Made by a program: the position numbers and the translations under genes | Source of the DNA: Bacteroidales bacterium | GTDB lineage: Bacteria > Bacteroidota > Bacteroidia > Bacteroidales > F082 | Length of the DNA: 37,761 nt | NCBI GenBank assembly: GCA_017461665.1 | Contig: JAFTXI010000011.1 | Coordinates: 1 to 37,761 of the forward strand | Reading direction: 5' to 3' | The notes under the pieces: generated by a model | Seen by the model: the letters and a program-made list of their open reading frames with translations, nothing else | Told to the model about the DNA's origin: nothing | Database searches by the model: none | Part shown: positions 18,273 through 26,801 of the stretch, piece after piece | Position numbering within the stretch: position 1 is the stretch's first letter | How the letters are laid out: every line of letters begins with the position of its first letter

Positions 18273-21254
18273 TTATAATCTTACGATTTTGCAGACAGCG
18301 CTGCCGTGCTTTGTTTCTATTTTTACGAAATAAACGCCGGCTTCTAATTCGTCGATGACAAATCTGTCGCTGCTAATCTGATTGTCGCTGACCATCGCAC
18401 CCATCACGTTGATGACAGAGATTCTTGTCATGTCGTTACATTCGATGGTGAATTTGCCATTCGACGGGTTAGGATAGACGGTAGCGTTTATATTTGAGTT
18501 GATGTCAGTAACGTTTTCAACGAAATCGACAAATATTGACACGAATGTACCGTAGCAGTTTTCATATACAGGTCTTACGCTGTAATGGTAGAAGAATGAG
18601 CCTGATGTTGTTTCATCGGTGTAAGTGAGTTCTTCTGTCGTTCCCATGAATTTAGAGTCGCGATATATTTCATAATGTAAGACGTTGCCATTTTCAGGAG
18701 CGTCCCATCTGATGTTGGCAGGATGTGTCTCTTCATGATAACTTTCAAGGTTTCTGACAGATTCGCACATTTCGTAGTTTGGTTTCATCATAGAACAATC
18801 GTTGACCCATGAGTAGAGGAATCCGTTGTCTAAGAATCCGCCGTTGCTATAAATCTCGGTGCCGTTTTCTTTCATCACCACGAAGCTGCATTCAATGTCC
18901 CAAGAGCCTTTTATCCATTCCAAGGTGACTTCGACGCCATTTCTGACTTCTCTTGTGAAAGTCTGCGAAGCTCCGGTTGACAAGGTGAGAGCGTCGTCGG
19001 GAGTGCCGTCGCTGTATTTCACATAGATAGCTGCTCCGTCCCATCCATCGCCGTAGCTGTCGTTGAGGACGAAGATGACATTACATTTGTTGTTATATGA
19101 GAAAGGAAATTCGTTAACAGTTTCATCGTTTGAGGATGTTGTTGTCAATTTAAAAGGAATGCTGAAGGAGTCACCGGCGTTTTCTGATAATGTTACGTTG
19201 AAGAATGCCACGTTTGACGATTCTCCGCCGATAGAGTTGAAGTAAGCCTCCGACTCGTTGACAGTTATGTTGCTGTTGCTGCTCGACAATTCTCCTCTGA
19301 TGTCAAATGAAAGCTCATTTCCGATGTTGTTAAGAACTACGCCGAAGTCGGCTGTCTCACCCGGTTCGAGTATGCCGTTGTCGTTATCGTCGTTTTGGAT
19401 TATTACCGTAGAATATTCCAACTCGCTTCCATAGACGCTGACTGGCACTCTAACAACGGAGATAAGCTCGTTGTTTTCATCGTAGAGACATACGTCGAAG
19501 GCTATTGTGGATTTATATTCTGCTGTCACATCTACCATAAAATCAAATTCGTCGATGATGGAGACTGTCTCGTTGGCACCGATGCTGTTGACTTGAGCGA
19601 TAGAGTCTTCTATTGCGACTAAGATATTGGTGCTTCTCAAAACAGCGGTAATGTTGTTGTACGATTCGCTTGAAGTGTTTTCGAAGGTTACGTTGAGTTT
19701 GGCTTGTTCCATCGGGTTGATGTTTCCGTTAGCGTTGCCGTTCTCATTGTCGTTGATGGCATAGCCGACAAATTTAAAGTTGCCGGTGCTTATGTTTTCT
19801 ATAGCTGCCAAGGCATCGACGCGTGCCGATCCGGTTACGTTACTTTTGTTATTGGAGAGTTGTACGCCTGTCGTTTCCAAAATCTGGCATATCTCAGCTG
19901 GTGTGATGTTAGGATTTTTCTCTATCATAAGAGCCATGACACCTGCTACACAAGGTGTTGCCATTGATGTCCCGCTCATGATTGTATGACCGTTGTTGAC
20001 GGCATAGTCTGCCGAGACGACATCTTTACCTGGTGCGCATACGTCGGGACGGATGAGGCCTATACCCGGGTCGTAGGCGTAGTCGTTGTATGAAGTTCCT
20101 TGCCATGTCACTGGACCATGAGAGGTGAAGTCGGTGGCATTGTCGTTATAATCGACGGCGCCGACGGCTACGACACATGAGAGTTCTCCCGGATTGACGT
20201 CGGCTTGGTCAGGATGAAGCCAAGGAGGAGGACAGCCTCCCGGAACTCTTACGTTGTTAGGTATTGGATACATCCATTGCATGGTACCGTCGTTACCGAC
20301 AGCCACAGATGCTACTACATCTAATTGAAGGGCGTTGACGCATGTGTTACGTAACAAAGTCCTTTCTGTCGTGGTAGCGCTTGGAACACCTAAAGATATA
20401 CTCATGACATCTGCACCGTGTTCTATAGCCCATTGCATTCCTTCAACGATATGGTTCGCTGTTCCGGATCCTTCGTCGTTTATTGATTTGACACACATTA
20501 TCCTTGCCTCTGGAGCTATGCCTGTCTTAGTGCCTGAGGTGCCGTCGCCAGCGACAGTGCCGGCACAGTGCGTGCCATGACCGAACATATCCATTGGGTC
20601 GTTGTCATCATAATAGGTGTCGTATCCGTGATTTGGGAACTCGGCACCACCATCCCATAAATGGTCGGCGAGATCGACATGCTCGTAGTTGACTCCAGTG
20701 TCGATGACAGCTACCACCACGCCATAACCGGTATAACCTAAAGCCCATACATCATCGGCATTGACCATGGTAACGTTTTCTGTTATTTCGCTCTTGCCCA
20801 AATCGACGGACTTAGGTTTCTCGTCTTCAAGGAGATATTTCTCCTCGTCATAACCTATCATCATGACGTCAGGGTGTTTTGCCAAGAGGTAAATAACGTC
20901 GCGACTTGCCTTACAGTTGATGTAATTGGCAATCCAGCGACTTTCAACGTCACTCACTCTGCTGCCTTTTTCTTCAGCCTTGAGGATAGATAAGATTTCG
21001 TTTTGTTCTTTCTCTGCGAATAATTTAAGTTCGTTGATGAGCACATCGCGTCTGACTTTCTTGTCGCTGATGTTTTCTGCTCTACTCTGTAAATCGTTGA
21101 TGTCCATTTGCGATTTTAAGATGATATTAATGCTGACCATATCATCGCCTTTTTCTTTCAATACATTTTGTAGTTCAGGTTCTATGGTGTTTTGAGCGAA
21201 CCCTAAGCCGCAAAATGATAAGATAACCATTAAGGTAAAAACTAACTTTCTCAT
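18273..21254 (-). CDS. Secreted S8 subtilisin-like protease with T9SS tail, copy 2
   Basis: The 993-residue paralogue of the neighbouring protease has the same order of parts. A signal peptide ends in GLGFAQ and is followed by a propeptide. The subtilisin domain has Asp185 (VAVIDTG), His226 (GHGTHCAG), Asn321 and Ser430 (SGTSMATP). Beta modules follow, and a Por sorting domain closes the protein (TVYPNPSNGKFTIE, GVYFVKIET). Both copies keep an unusual conserved insert in the catalytic domain, CPPPWLHPDQ with NPGELSCVVAVGA after it. Strong similarity over the full length points to a tandem duplication with later divergence, greatest in the C-terminal modules. A clear promoter lies at 21281-21288. 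Confidence 0.93.
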   Translation of the reverse strand: MRKLVFTLMVILSFCGLGFAQNTIEPELQNVLKEKGDDMVSINIILKSQMDINDLQSRAENISDKKVRRDVLINELKLFAEKEQNEILSILKAEEKGSRVSDVESRWIANYINCKASRDVIYLLAKHPDVMMIGYDEEKYLLEDEKPKSVDLGKSEITENVTMVNADDVWALGYTGYGVVVAVIDTGVNYEHVDLADHLWDGGAEFPNHGYDTYYDDNDPMDMFGHGTHCAGTVAGDGTSGTKTGIAPEARIMCVKSINDEGSGTANHIVEGMQWAIEHGADVMSISLGVPSATTTERTLLRNTCVNALQLDVVASVAVGNDGTMQWMYPIPNNVRVPGGCPPPWLHPDQADVNPGELSCVVAVGAVDYNDNATDFTSHGPVTWQGTSYNDYAYDPGIGLIRPDVCAPGKDVVSADYAVNNGHTIMSGTSMATPCVAGVMALMIEKNPNITPAEICQILETTGVQLSNNKSNVTGSARVDALAAIENISTGNFKFVGYAINDNENGNANGNINPMEQAKLNVTFENTSSESYNNITAVLRSTNILVAIEDSIAQVNSIGANETVSIIDEFDFMVDVTAEYKSTIAFDVCLYDENNELISVVRVPVSVYGSELEYSTVIIQNDDNDNGILEPGETADFGVVLNNIGNELSFDIRGELSSSNSNITVNESEAYFNSIGGESSNVAFFNVTLSENAGDSFSIPFKLTTTSSNDETVNEFPFSYNNKCNVIFVLNDSYGDGWDGAAIYVKYSDGTPDDALTLSTGASQTFTREVRNGVEVTLEWIKGSWDIECSFVVMKENGTEIYSNGGFLDNGFLYSWVNDCSMMKPNYEMCESVRNLESYHEETHPANIRWDAPENGNVLHYEIYRDSKFMGTTEELTYTDETTSGSFFYHYSVRPVYENCYGTFVSIFVDFVENVTDINSNINATVYPNPSNGKFTIECNDMTRISVINVMGAMVSDNQISSDRFVIDELEAGVYFVKIETKHGSAVCKIVRL

Positions 21255-21280
21255 ATAGTAATAACGTGTTTAATAATCCG

Positions 21281-21288
21281 CAAAGATA
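21281..21288 (-). promoter_or_regulatory. -7 promoter element TATCTTTG for subtilase copy 2
   Basis: Perfect TAnnTTTG match on the minus strand, 26 bases before ATG 21254. The upstream promoter region overlaps the AATTAGG repeat at 21294-21328. Confidence 0.7.
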
Positions 21289-21293
21289 AAAAT

Positions 21294-21328
21294 AATTAGG
21301 AATTGGGAGTTAGGAATTAGGAATTATT
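21294..21328. repeat. Heptamer repeat, AATTAGG family
   Basis: Five 7-base units, variants of AATTAGG, beginning at 21294. The same word recurs at 30181-30208 and inside the ORF at 37632-37666. Confidence 0.8.
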
Positions 21329-21342
21329 TTTTTAAGGATTAA

Positions 21343-21392
21343 GTAGAGGCGCGTCAATGTTTGTTCAGTTTTGCAGGAAACATTGGTACGTC
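21343..21392. repeat. TAGAGACG-type palindrome, copy 2
   Basis: Left arm 21345-21362 (TAGAGGCGCGTCAATGTTT) pairs imperfectly with right arm 21378-21392. It is followed closely by a second palindrome of the same family. Confidence 0.65.
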
Positions 21393-21407
21393 TTTTCATA
21401 TAAGACT

Positions 21408-21451
21408 TATAGACGCATCAATTACTAAAGGTGTAATTGGTACGTCTCTAC
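21408..21451. repeat. TAGAGACG-type palindrome, copy 3
   Basis: Left arm 21411-21425 pairs with right arm 21433-21447 (13 identical positions, one G-T pair). The right end is ACGTCTCTAC. It lies eight bases past the stop codon of the LUD gene and could end the rsfS-ftsH-LUD transcript. Confidence 0.75.
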
Positions 21452-21458
21452 AATTATA

Positions 21459-22127
21459 TTATTCCTCAATTAAAAATAGTGCTATTTGTTTGCATCCGAA
21501 GGCTCCGATGACGAGGGTGTCTTCGATGTCGGTGCTGCGTGACGGTCCGCTGATGATGCTTATCTCAGCAGGTGTGTTGTCGCAATATTTTTCTTTCATA
21601 AGCCAGAATGCATCTTTTATCTTTGCCACTATCTGCGATGGACGTCCGACGATGAGTAAGGTGTCGGCAAAAGAATATGCTGTTCTCGAGCCTGCTGTGG
21701 CATCGGAAACCATGATACTTCCTGTTTGTGCTATCATACACTCGCAGTCGATGAGACTCACCTTGTTTTTACGTTCTGCGTTTCTATAGTCGTCGGAAAA
21801 TTCTATCTCGCTGTCGGATAGAATCTCTTTGATAAAAGGACTTGTCGTAAGCAATGGCGACCAGTTGTTTTCTGTGACGAATTGTTTTATCGCCTCTTTG
21901 AAATGTTCCATCTCTTCGAAATACATAAAGATGCCACCGTTTCCCTTGAAGCGTTCTATGAAGGTGAACTCGTTGCCGTCTTCTTCCTTGAAAGGAATCC
22001 AAGTGTCATCTTGAAGGTTTATTGTGGAGAAGTGTTTCTCGTCTTTCTCCAAGATGGCACTGCGAACCTTTGCAAGAATCTGCTCCTTGTTGGTACAATC
22101 TTTATATCCTCCGAAAGGGAAATTCAT
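21459..22127 (-). CDS. LUD-domain (LutC-like) protein
   Basis: The 222-residue protein belongs to the LUD family related to LutC/YkgG, whose members take part in L-lactate oxidation together with iron-sulfur partners. Typical features are visible: IAQTGSIMV, then the SGPSRSTDIED segment and a final strand with GAFGCKQIALFLIEE. In place of the usual G-x-H-G-P end there is GAFGCKQ. No lutA or lutB gene is near. The gene follows ftsH by 15 bases in the same operon, an arrangement found in other Bacteroidetes, so its job may not be lactate use. The exact role is unknown. Confidence 0.8.
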   Translation of the reverse strand: MNFPFGGYKDCTNKEQILAKVRSAILEKDEKHFSTINLQDDTWIPFKEEDGNEFTFIERFKGNGGIFMYFEEMEHFKEAIKQFVTENNWSPLLTTSPFIKEILSDSEIEFSDDYRNAERKNKVSLIDCECMIAQTGSIMVSDATAGSRTAYSFADTLLIVGRPSQIVAKIKDAFWLMKEKYCDNTPAEISIISGPSRSTDIEDTLVIGAFGCKQIALFLIEE

Positions 22128-22142
22128 TGCAAAAATATTTTT

Positions 22143-24200
22143 TTAATTTTTTTGTTCTTCTTCAGAATCTGAATTTTTATTAAGATTATCGTCTGACACA
22201 TTGTCATTATTTTCTTTGTTGCTGTCAGACTGCTGTCCATTGTCGGTTGTTGATTGATTTCTTTTTTGGAAACCTATCTCTTCTTTAACCCAAGGTCGTT
22301 TGCCGAATATCATCTCTAAGTCGTCGCCGAAGACAACTTCCTTGTCGATGAGTTTGTTGGCAAGTTGTGTGAGACCGTCGATGTTTTCTTCCAATATTCT
22401 AAGAGCTTCTTTATAAGCGCTTTCGATTAATTCGCTTACTTGCTCGTCTATTATCTCTGCTGTTTTCTCGCTGAAAGGTTTTGTCAGAGCGAAGTCTTGC
22501 TGACCTGTTGAGTCATAATAACTTCTGTTACCAATTCTTTCGTCAAGGCCGTAATAAGCTACCATTGCTGTTGCTTGTTTTGTGACTTTTTCTAAGTCGC
22601 TGAGCGCGCCGGTGGAGATATGACCGAAGATGAGTTGTTCGGCGGCGCGTCCTCCGAGCGTTGCTATCATCTCATGGTACATCTGCTCTTTCGTTGTGAT
22701 TTGACGCTCGTTAGGGAGATACCAGGCAGCGCCTAATGCTTTGCCGCGTGGTACTATCGTAACTTTTACGAGAGGATGAGCGAACTCTAAGAGCCAGCTT
22801 GTAGTGGCGTGACCAGCCTCATGGAAAGCGATGACTTTCTTCTCTGAGTCGGTGATGACTTTATTTTTCTTCTCCAATCCGCCGATGATACGGTCGATGG
22901 CATCTAAGAAGTCTTGTTTCTCAATAGCTTCCTTATTACGACGTGCTGCTATGAGAGCTGCTTCGTTACAGACGTTGGCGATGTCGGCTCCCGAGAATCC
23001 CGGTGTCTGTTTTGCCAAAAACTCCTTATCTACATCGTTGGATAACTTGAGGTTACGCATGTGAACCTCGAATATCTCTTTACGACCGATGAGGTCGGGG
23101 AGTTCTACGTAAATCTGACGGTCGAAACGTCCAGCACGCATGAGCGCTTTGTCTAAGATGTCGGCGCGGTTGGTAGCTGCTATCACTATTACGCCTGAGT
23201 TGGTACCGAAGCCGTCCATCTCTGTAAGGAGCTGATTCAGCGTACTTTCTCTCTCGTCGTTGCCACCGCTCATAGAGTTCTTGCTACGTGCGCGACCTAT
23301 GGCGTCAATCTCGTCAATGAATATAATACTCGGTGATTTTTCTTTAGCCTGCTTGAACAAGTCTCTCACTCTCGAAGCACCGACACCCACGAACATCTCT
23401 ACGAAGTCGGAACCTGAGATGCTGAAGAAAGGAACGTTGGCTTCACCTGCAACCGACTTGGCTAACAATGTCTTACCTGTACCAGGAGGGCCTACCAACA
23501 AAACGCCTTTAGGAATCTTACCGCCTAAGCGTGTATATCGTTTTGGGTTCTTCAAGAAGTCAACGATTTCAACGACTTCTTCTTTAGCTTCTTCCAATCC
23601 GGCCACGTCTTTAAACGTGACTTTCACATCAGTAGCGTTGTCGTAGAGTTTTGCTTGTGCCTTACCGATATTAAAGACGTTGCCGCCTCCACCAGCACCG
23701 CTGTTACGTCCCATCATTCTGATAATCAAAAACCAAAATCCGAAAATCAAGACGATAGGAAGAACCCATGAGACAATCTCTGAGCCCCAGTTGTGACGTT
23801 TTACGACATGCGGATAAATAGGGTTTTCTATGCCTTCTTGAGCCGACTCGATGTCTTGTTCAAAGCGTTCCACAGAGCCTATACGGAGAGTATAGTTTGG
23901 CATTTGGTTGAAACTGTTAGACTTGTCGTTTGGGAAATATTTGCTAAGACCGTTGTCGTTGAGATAAATCTCAGCTATTTCACCATTGATGAGATCTATC
24001 TTCTCTACGTCTCTGTCTCTTAATAAGGTAATAAGTTTGCCTTTGTCGATTTCTTCTGCGTTTTTTGGTCCGTTGAGAAAGATTGAACCGAGAAATATTC
24101 CGGTTAAGATGACGTAAATCCAATAAAAATTGAATTTCTTCTTTGGGTTTTTGTTGTTTTTGTTGTTCGAAAAGTTGCCGAAAGGATTATTGTTCTCCAT
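22143..24200 (-). CDS. ftsH: ATP-dependent zinc metalloprotease FtsH
   Basis: Inner-membrane hexameric AAA+ protease that degrades membrane and short-lived cytoplasmic proteins. The 685-residue protein has two transmembrane helices, at about 24-44 and 141-161, flanking a small periplasmic domain. The AAA+ domain has Walker A GPPGTGKT at about 237-244 and Walker [10 protein letters not shown]. The second region of homology is [21 protein letters not shown], cut here only by reading. The zinc site HEAGH is at 460-464. The C-terminal 40 residues are a low-complexity tail of Asn, Ser, Asp and Glu. The gene lies 29 bases after rsfS and 15 bases before the LUD gene, sharing the promoter at 24626-24633. 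Confidence 0.98.
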   Translation of the reverse strand: MENNNPFGNFSNNKNNKNPKKKFNFYWIYVILTGIFLGSIFLNGPKNAEEIDKGKLITLLRDRDVEKIDLINGEIAEIYLNDNGLSKYFPNDKSNSFNQMPNYTLRIGSVERFEQDIESAQEGIENPIYPHVVKRHNWGSEIVSWVLPIVLIFGFWFLIIRMMGRNSGAGGGGNVFNIGKAQAKLYDNATDVKVTFKDVAGLEEAKEEVVEIVDFLKNPKRYTRLGGKIPKGVLLVGPPGTGKTLLAKSVAGEANVPFFSISGSDFVEMFVGVGASRVRDLFKQAKEKSPSIIFIDEIDAIGRARSKNSMSGGNDERESTLNQLLTEMDGFGTNSGVIVIAATNRADILDKALMRAGRFDRQIYVELPDLIGRKEIFEVHMRNLKLSNDVDKEFLAKQTPGFSGADIANVCNEAALIAARRNKEAIEKQDFLDAIDRIIGGLEKKNKVITDSEKKVIAFHEAGHATTSWLLEFAHPLVKVTIVPRGKALGAAWYLPNERQITTKEQMYHEMIATLGGRAAEQLIFGHISTGALSDLEKVTKQATAMVAYYGLDERIGNRSYYDSTGQQDFALTKPFSEKTAEIIDEQVSELIESAYKEALRILEENIDGLTQLANKLIDKEVVFGDDLEMIFGKRPWVKEEIGFQKRNQSTTDNGQQSDSNKENNDNVSDDNLNKNSDSEEEQKN

Positions 24201-24229
24201 CTAATCAGTTGTTTTAAAATACGTTAAAC

Positions 24230-24601
24230 TTAGTCTTCGTAGGAAGTCCGTTCAGCGTCAGCCCATAAAGATTCTAACTGATAGAACTCGCGTTTAGGTT
24301 CCAAGAAGACATGAACTACTACGTCGATGTAGTCTATCAAAATCCATTCCGCATTTTCGAAACCTTCGTAGTGGTAAGGCTTCACGTGATGCTTGTCGCG
24401 AAGATTGTCTAATATCTTATCTGCGATGGCAGAGACCTGTGTCTTGGATTGTGCATGACATATCACAAAATAATCTGTCACTGCTGAATGAATATCTCTT
24501 AAATCTAATGAAACAACGTCTTTGGCTTTAAGTTCTTGCATGGTCTCAACGATAGCGGAGACTACAAATTCCGGATTGTCTGACTCGTGTCTAACTCTCA
24601 T
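24230..24601 (-). CDS. rsfS: Ribosome silencing factor RsfS (YbeB)
   Basis: Binds ribosomal protein L14 and blocks joining of the subunits when nutrients are short. The 123-residue protein has the family signature YFVICHAQSKTQVSAIAD and EWILIDYIDVVVHVF. I chose ATG 24601 over the longer frame to 24649, because the TATCTTTG element at 24626-24633 would lie inside the longer version. First gene of the rsfS-ftsH-LUD operon. Confidence 0.95.
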   Translation of the reverse strand: MRVRHESDNPEFVVSAIVETMQELKAKDVVSLDLRDIHSAVTDYFVICHAQSKTQVSAIADKILDNLRDKHHVKPYHYEGFENAEWILIDYIDVVVHVFLEPKREFYQLESLWADAERTSYED

Positions 24602-24625
24602 ATTCTTACGTAAATTTATTTTTTG

Positions 24626-24633
24626 CAAAGATA
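24626..24633 (-). promoter_or_regulatory. -7 promoter element TATCTTTG for rsfS-ftsH-LUD
   Basis: Perfect TAnnTTTG match on the minus strand, 24 bases before ATG 24601. The octamer repeat at 24641-24680 lies directly upstream, at the place of the -33 element. Confidence 0.7.
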
Positions 24634-24640
24634 ATAAAAA

Positions 24641-24680
24641 AGTCAACAAGTCAACAAGTCAACGAGTCAACAAGTTTTTT
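24641..24680. repeat. Octamer repeat AGTCAACA
   Basis: Five 8-base units, three of them perfect AGTCAACA, one AGTCAACG and one degenerate. On the minus strand the unit reads TGTTGACT, so it can supply TTG words upstream of the rsfS promoter. Confidence 0.8.
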
Positions 24681-24724
24681 GAATCAGAGAAATTAAAAAA
24701 AATGAAAACCTGATAATTTTGTAG

Positions 24725-25348
24725 TTAGTCATTTTCTTTAATTCTCAAATATATCACTCGGAATTTATATTTGTTATTAAACTTTTCAATATATTTTTTT
24801 ACCTGACGAAGATGACGTTTCATATAGTAGCCGCCATAATAACTCCAAACGACAATAATATTATAATCGTAATTTTTCAAAGTCTGTGATGTCTCTTTTT
24901 TCTTTGCAAAATCTGTATCAAACAAATCGATGTAATTGTCAAACTTTATGATTTTAAATATGGTGTCATTGTAAATGTTTCTTTGAAAGATTGGAATGTG
25001 ATCATAAACATCAAAAATTTTTGCATTGCCATAGCAGAATTCATATCCGCCAACGCATTTTCCTTCATTGTCGAACATAATTGTCTGTATAGGAGAAGCT
25101 GGCGAATCGTATTTCAGTCTCCATCTATAAGTGCAATATTTTTCATCGTGTAAGAAATTATCGCGTAATGATGAATCCATATCGTAAGAAAGATAATCGC
25201 ATTCGGGATAATATTTCGACCAACTGATGTCGGATTCTTCCATATTATATTTAACGAAAGGAGATACCGTCATGTCCCAAACAGCTTGACATGATGACAG
25301 TAACAAAACGGAAAATAATAATGATATATGTGATATAAATCTTTTCAT
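24725..25348 (-). CDS. Predicted lipoprotein of unknown function
   Basis: The 207-residue protein has a lipoprotein signal peptide ending in LLLSSC (Cys20). No family is recognised. The mature part is rich in Tyr, Asp, Phe and Lys, with a VWDMTVSPFVKYNMEESDISW segment just after the cysteine and a strongly basic C-terminus (KKYIEKFNNKYKFRVIYLRIK). I chose ATG 25348 because it starts the signal peptide and because a TACATTTG element lies at 25366-25373; the frame back to 25432 has no support. It stands alone between the rsfS operon and birA and is AT-rich, so it may be a late insertion. Confidence 0.75.
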   Translation of the reverse strand: MKRFISHISLLFSVLLLSSCQAVWDMTVSPFVKYNMEESDISWSKYYPECDYLSYDMDSSLRDNFLHDEKYCTYRWRLKYDSPASPIQTIMFDNEGKCVGGYEFCYGNAKIFDVYDHIPIFQRNIYNDTIFKIIKFDNYIDLFDTDFAKKKETSQTLKNYDYNIIVVWSYYGGYYMKRHLRQVKKYIEKFNNKYKFRVIYLRIKEND

Positions 25349-25365
25349 TCTAAAATATTGCAATG

Positions 25366-25373
25366 CAAATGTA
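25366..25373 (-). promoter_or_regulatory. -7 promoter element TACATTTG
   Basis: TAnnTTTG match on the minus strand, 17 bases before ATG 25348. Confidence 0.55.
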
Positions 25374-25483
25374 TGAAAAAAACAGAAATTATTTATGTAA
25401 AAGAAATGTTGTTTGCTAAATGAAAAGTGCAAAATTTTATCAAAACTGCACTTTCAATAGTGCAAAATGTTTATTTTCGCATC

Positions 25484-26221
25484 ATGAAAATCACGCGTTT
25501 TAAAAATATAGATTCTACTAATTCTTATCTTCAGAATCTTCTCGATGAAGGCGAAAATGTTATTGATAATATTGTCGTTACAGATTTTCAAACTTCAGGG
25601 AAAGGTCAGGGAAAGAACGTCTGGCAAAGCGAGGAAGGAAAGAATCTGCTTTTCAGCATAGCCTTAGATATGAGTTTCCTTAAAGCCGAAGACCAGTTCC
25701 TTCTCACTCAGATTGTCTCTTTGTCGATGGTCGAGGTTTTAAAGAAATATCTTCCAGAAGAATCTCTCTTCATAAAATGGCCTAACGATATTTATTTCAA
25801 CGATAAGAAAATCTCAGGCGTACTGATAAATAACGAGATAAAAGGAATGATGATGGGAACTTCTATTATCGGAATAGGTCTCAACGTAAATCAAACGTCT
25901 TTCGATGAGAATCTCCCAAATCCTATTTCTATGAAGATGATAACGGGAAAGGATTACGATTTGGAAGAGATTCTTTTAGCTGTTTATAAGTCACTGAGTT
26001 ACCGAGTCACCGAGTCGCCGAGTGATTCTAACACATCGTTCGTAGTTCAAAATTATAACAAACACCTATTTCGTTACAAACAATGGGCTTTGTATGAACA
26101 CGAAGGTCTCATTAAAGAAATGATGATTGTCGGTTATGACAAATTCGGTCGTCTTATCTTAAAAGAAAAAAACGACCGTGAAGTCGTTTGTGATTTGAAA
26201 GATATTGTATTTAGAATCTGA
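25484..26221 (+). CDS. birA: Biotin--[acetyl-CoA-carboxylase] ligase
   Basis: Attaches biotin to the carrier lysine of biotin enzymes. The 245-residue protein has only the catalytic and C-terminal domains, with no DNA-binding domain, so it is a ligase and not a repressor. Visible motifs are IDSTNSYL, the biotin-binding loop TSGKGQGKNVWQS, and IKWPNDIYFNDKKISGVLI. ATG 25484 starts the conserved region; the frame back to 25427 has no support. A weak -7-like TATTTTCG lies at 25472-25479, just before the start. An octamer repeat (25991-26022) is embedded in the frame and encodes SLSYRVTESPSD between the catalytic and C-terminal domains. The stop codon lies inside the next repeat. Confidence 0.93.
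   Translation: MKITRFKNIDSTNSYLQNLLDEGENVIDNIVVTDFQTSGKGQGKNVWQSEEGKNLLFSIALDMSFLKAEDQFLLTQIVSLSMVEVLKKYLPEESLFIKWPNDIYFNDKKISGVLINNEIKGMMMGTSIIGIGLNVNQTSFDENLPNPISMKMITGKDYDLEEILLAVYKSLSYRVTESPSDSNTSFVVQNYNKHLFRYKQWALYEHEGLIKEMMIVGYDKFGRLILKEKNDREVVCDLKDIVFRI
25991..26022. repeat. Octamer repeat TCACCGAG inside birA
   Basis: Four 8-base units (TCACTGAG, TTACCGAG, TCACCGAG, TCGCCGAG). The reverse complement of the same words forms the intergenic tract at 28157-28188. Since 32 is not a multiple of three, simple insertion would shift the frame unless flanking bases compensated. Confidence 0.85.
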
Positions 26222-26289
26222 GAACCTTAAAAACTCAAAACCTGAAAAATATTTTTAAATTTTCAATTTTCGGTTTTCAATTCTCAATT
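26213..26289. repeat. Octamer repeat, AAAACCTG then TTTCAATT, self-complementary
   Basis: Nine 8-base units from 26213. The first half is A-rich, the second T-rich, so the tract can fold on itself. It contains the birA stop codon (26219-26221) and lies between two convergent genes. Confidence 0.75.
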
Positions 26290-26292
26290 ATA

Positions 26293-26682
26293 CTACAGGT
26301 TCTCAACTTTACTTGCCATCATATTCACTAAATTCTGGAGAGGGCGCGATGCCATCATCTGCATCAGTGGGTTGAGGTCGGCGTCTATTTCGAAGCAGCA
26401 CTCAGAATTTGGCTCGTTGTTTTTGATATGAATATTCAAAACAAACTGAAAAGGAACTTTACCTTTTGGTATGAGCTGAATGAATTTGTTTGGTTCTCTT
26501 TCTTTTACTTGTAATGCCACTTTTCCCATGCCCTGGATAGTAAACTCCAAGTTGTCGTTGTTGGCTGTGATGTCAACGACTTGTTCGGGTAAAATAGGCG
26601 GCATGTTGTTCATGTTGCCTATAAACGAAAACAACTTTTCAACTGATTTTTTATTCTTTGCCCAATTACTTTTGAAAATCAT
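26293..26682 (-). CDS. SRPBCC-family (START-like) protein
   Basis: The 129-residue protein resembles a small Bacteroidetes family of SRPBCC folds, which bind hydrophobic ligands in a helix-grip pocket. Visible parts are an N-terminal strand with VEKLFSFIGNMNNMPPILPE, a central LEFTIQGMGKVALQVKEREP, and a C-terminal helix with LNPLMQMMASRPLQNLVNMMA. I chose ATG 26682 over 26706 because an AGGA sequence precedes it and because the extra residues have no counterpart. It follows pyrE on the same strand, as in other Bacteroidetes, but the TAGAGACG palindrome lies between them. The ligand is unknown. Confidence 0.8.
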   Translation of the reverse strand: MIFKSNWAKNKKSVEKLFSFIGNMNNMPPILPEQVVDITANNDNLEFTIQGMGKVALQVKEREPNKFIQLIPKGKVPFQFVLNIHIKNNEPNSECCFEIDADLNPLMQMMASRPLQNLVNMMASKVENL

Positions 26683-26706
26683 AACTTTATCCTTTATAAA
26701 AAACAA

Positions 26707-26760
26707 AGACGTGTCAATTACAGATGTTTATTTTCGTTGATGTAATTGACGCGTCTCTAC
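26707..26760. repeat. TAGAGACG-type palindrome, copy 4
   Basis: Left arm 26707-26722 pairs with right arm 26741-26756 at 15 of 16 positions. The core is GTCAATTACA / TGTAATTGAC and the outer end is CGTCTCTAC. It lies between pyrE and the SRPBCC gene and is followed on the minus strand by a T-rich stretch, so it may end the pyrE transcript. Confidence 0.8.
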
Positions 26761-26792
26761 TTGTAGTCTTTTAGTCTTGTTGACTTGTGGTC
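26761..26792. repeat. Octamer repeat, TTGTAGTC family
   Basis: Four 8-base units, variants of TTGTAGTC, immediately beside the palindrome at 26707-26760 and ending nine bases from the pyrE stop codon. Confidence 0.75.
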
Positions 26793-26801
26793 TTAAAAAA
26801 A

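Noticed and set aside
15230-21254. Subtilase pair as gingipain-like cysteine proteases
   Set aside because: The Asp-His-Ser triad and SGTSMATP motif are those of S8 serine proteases; only the sorting tail is shared with gingipains.
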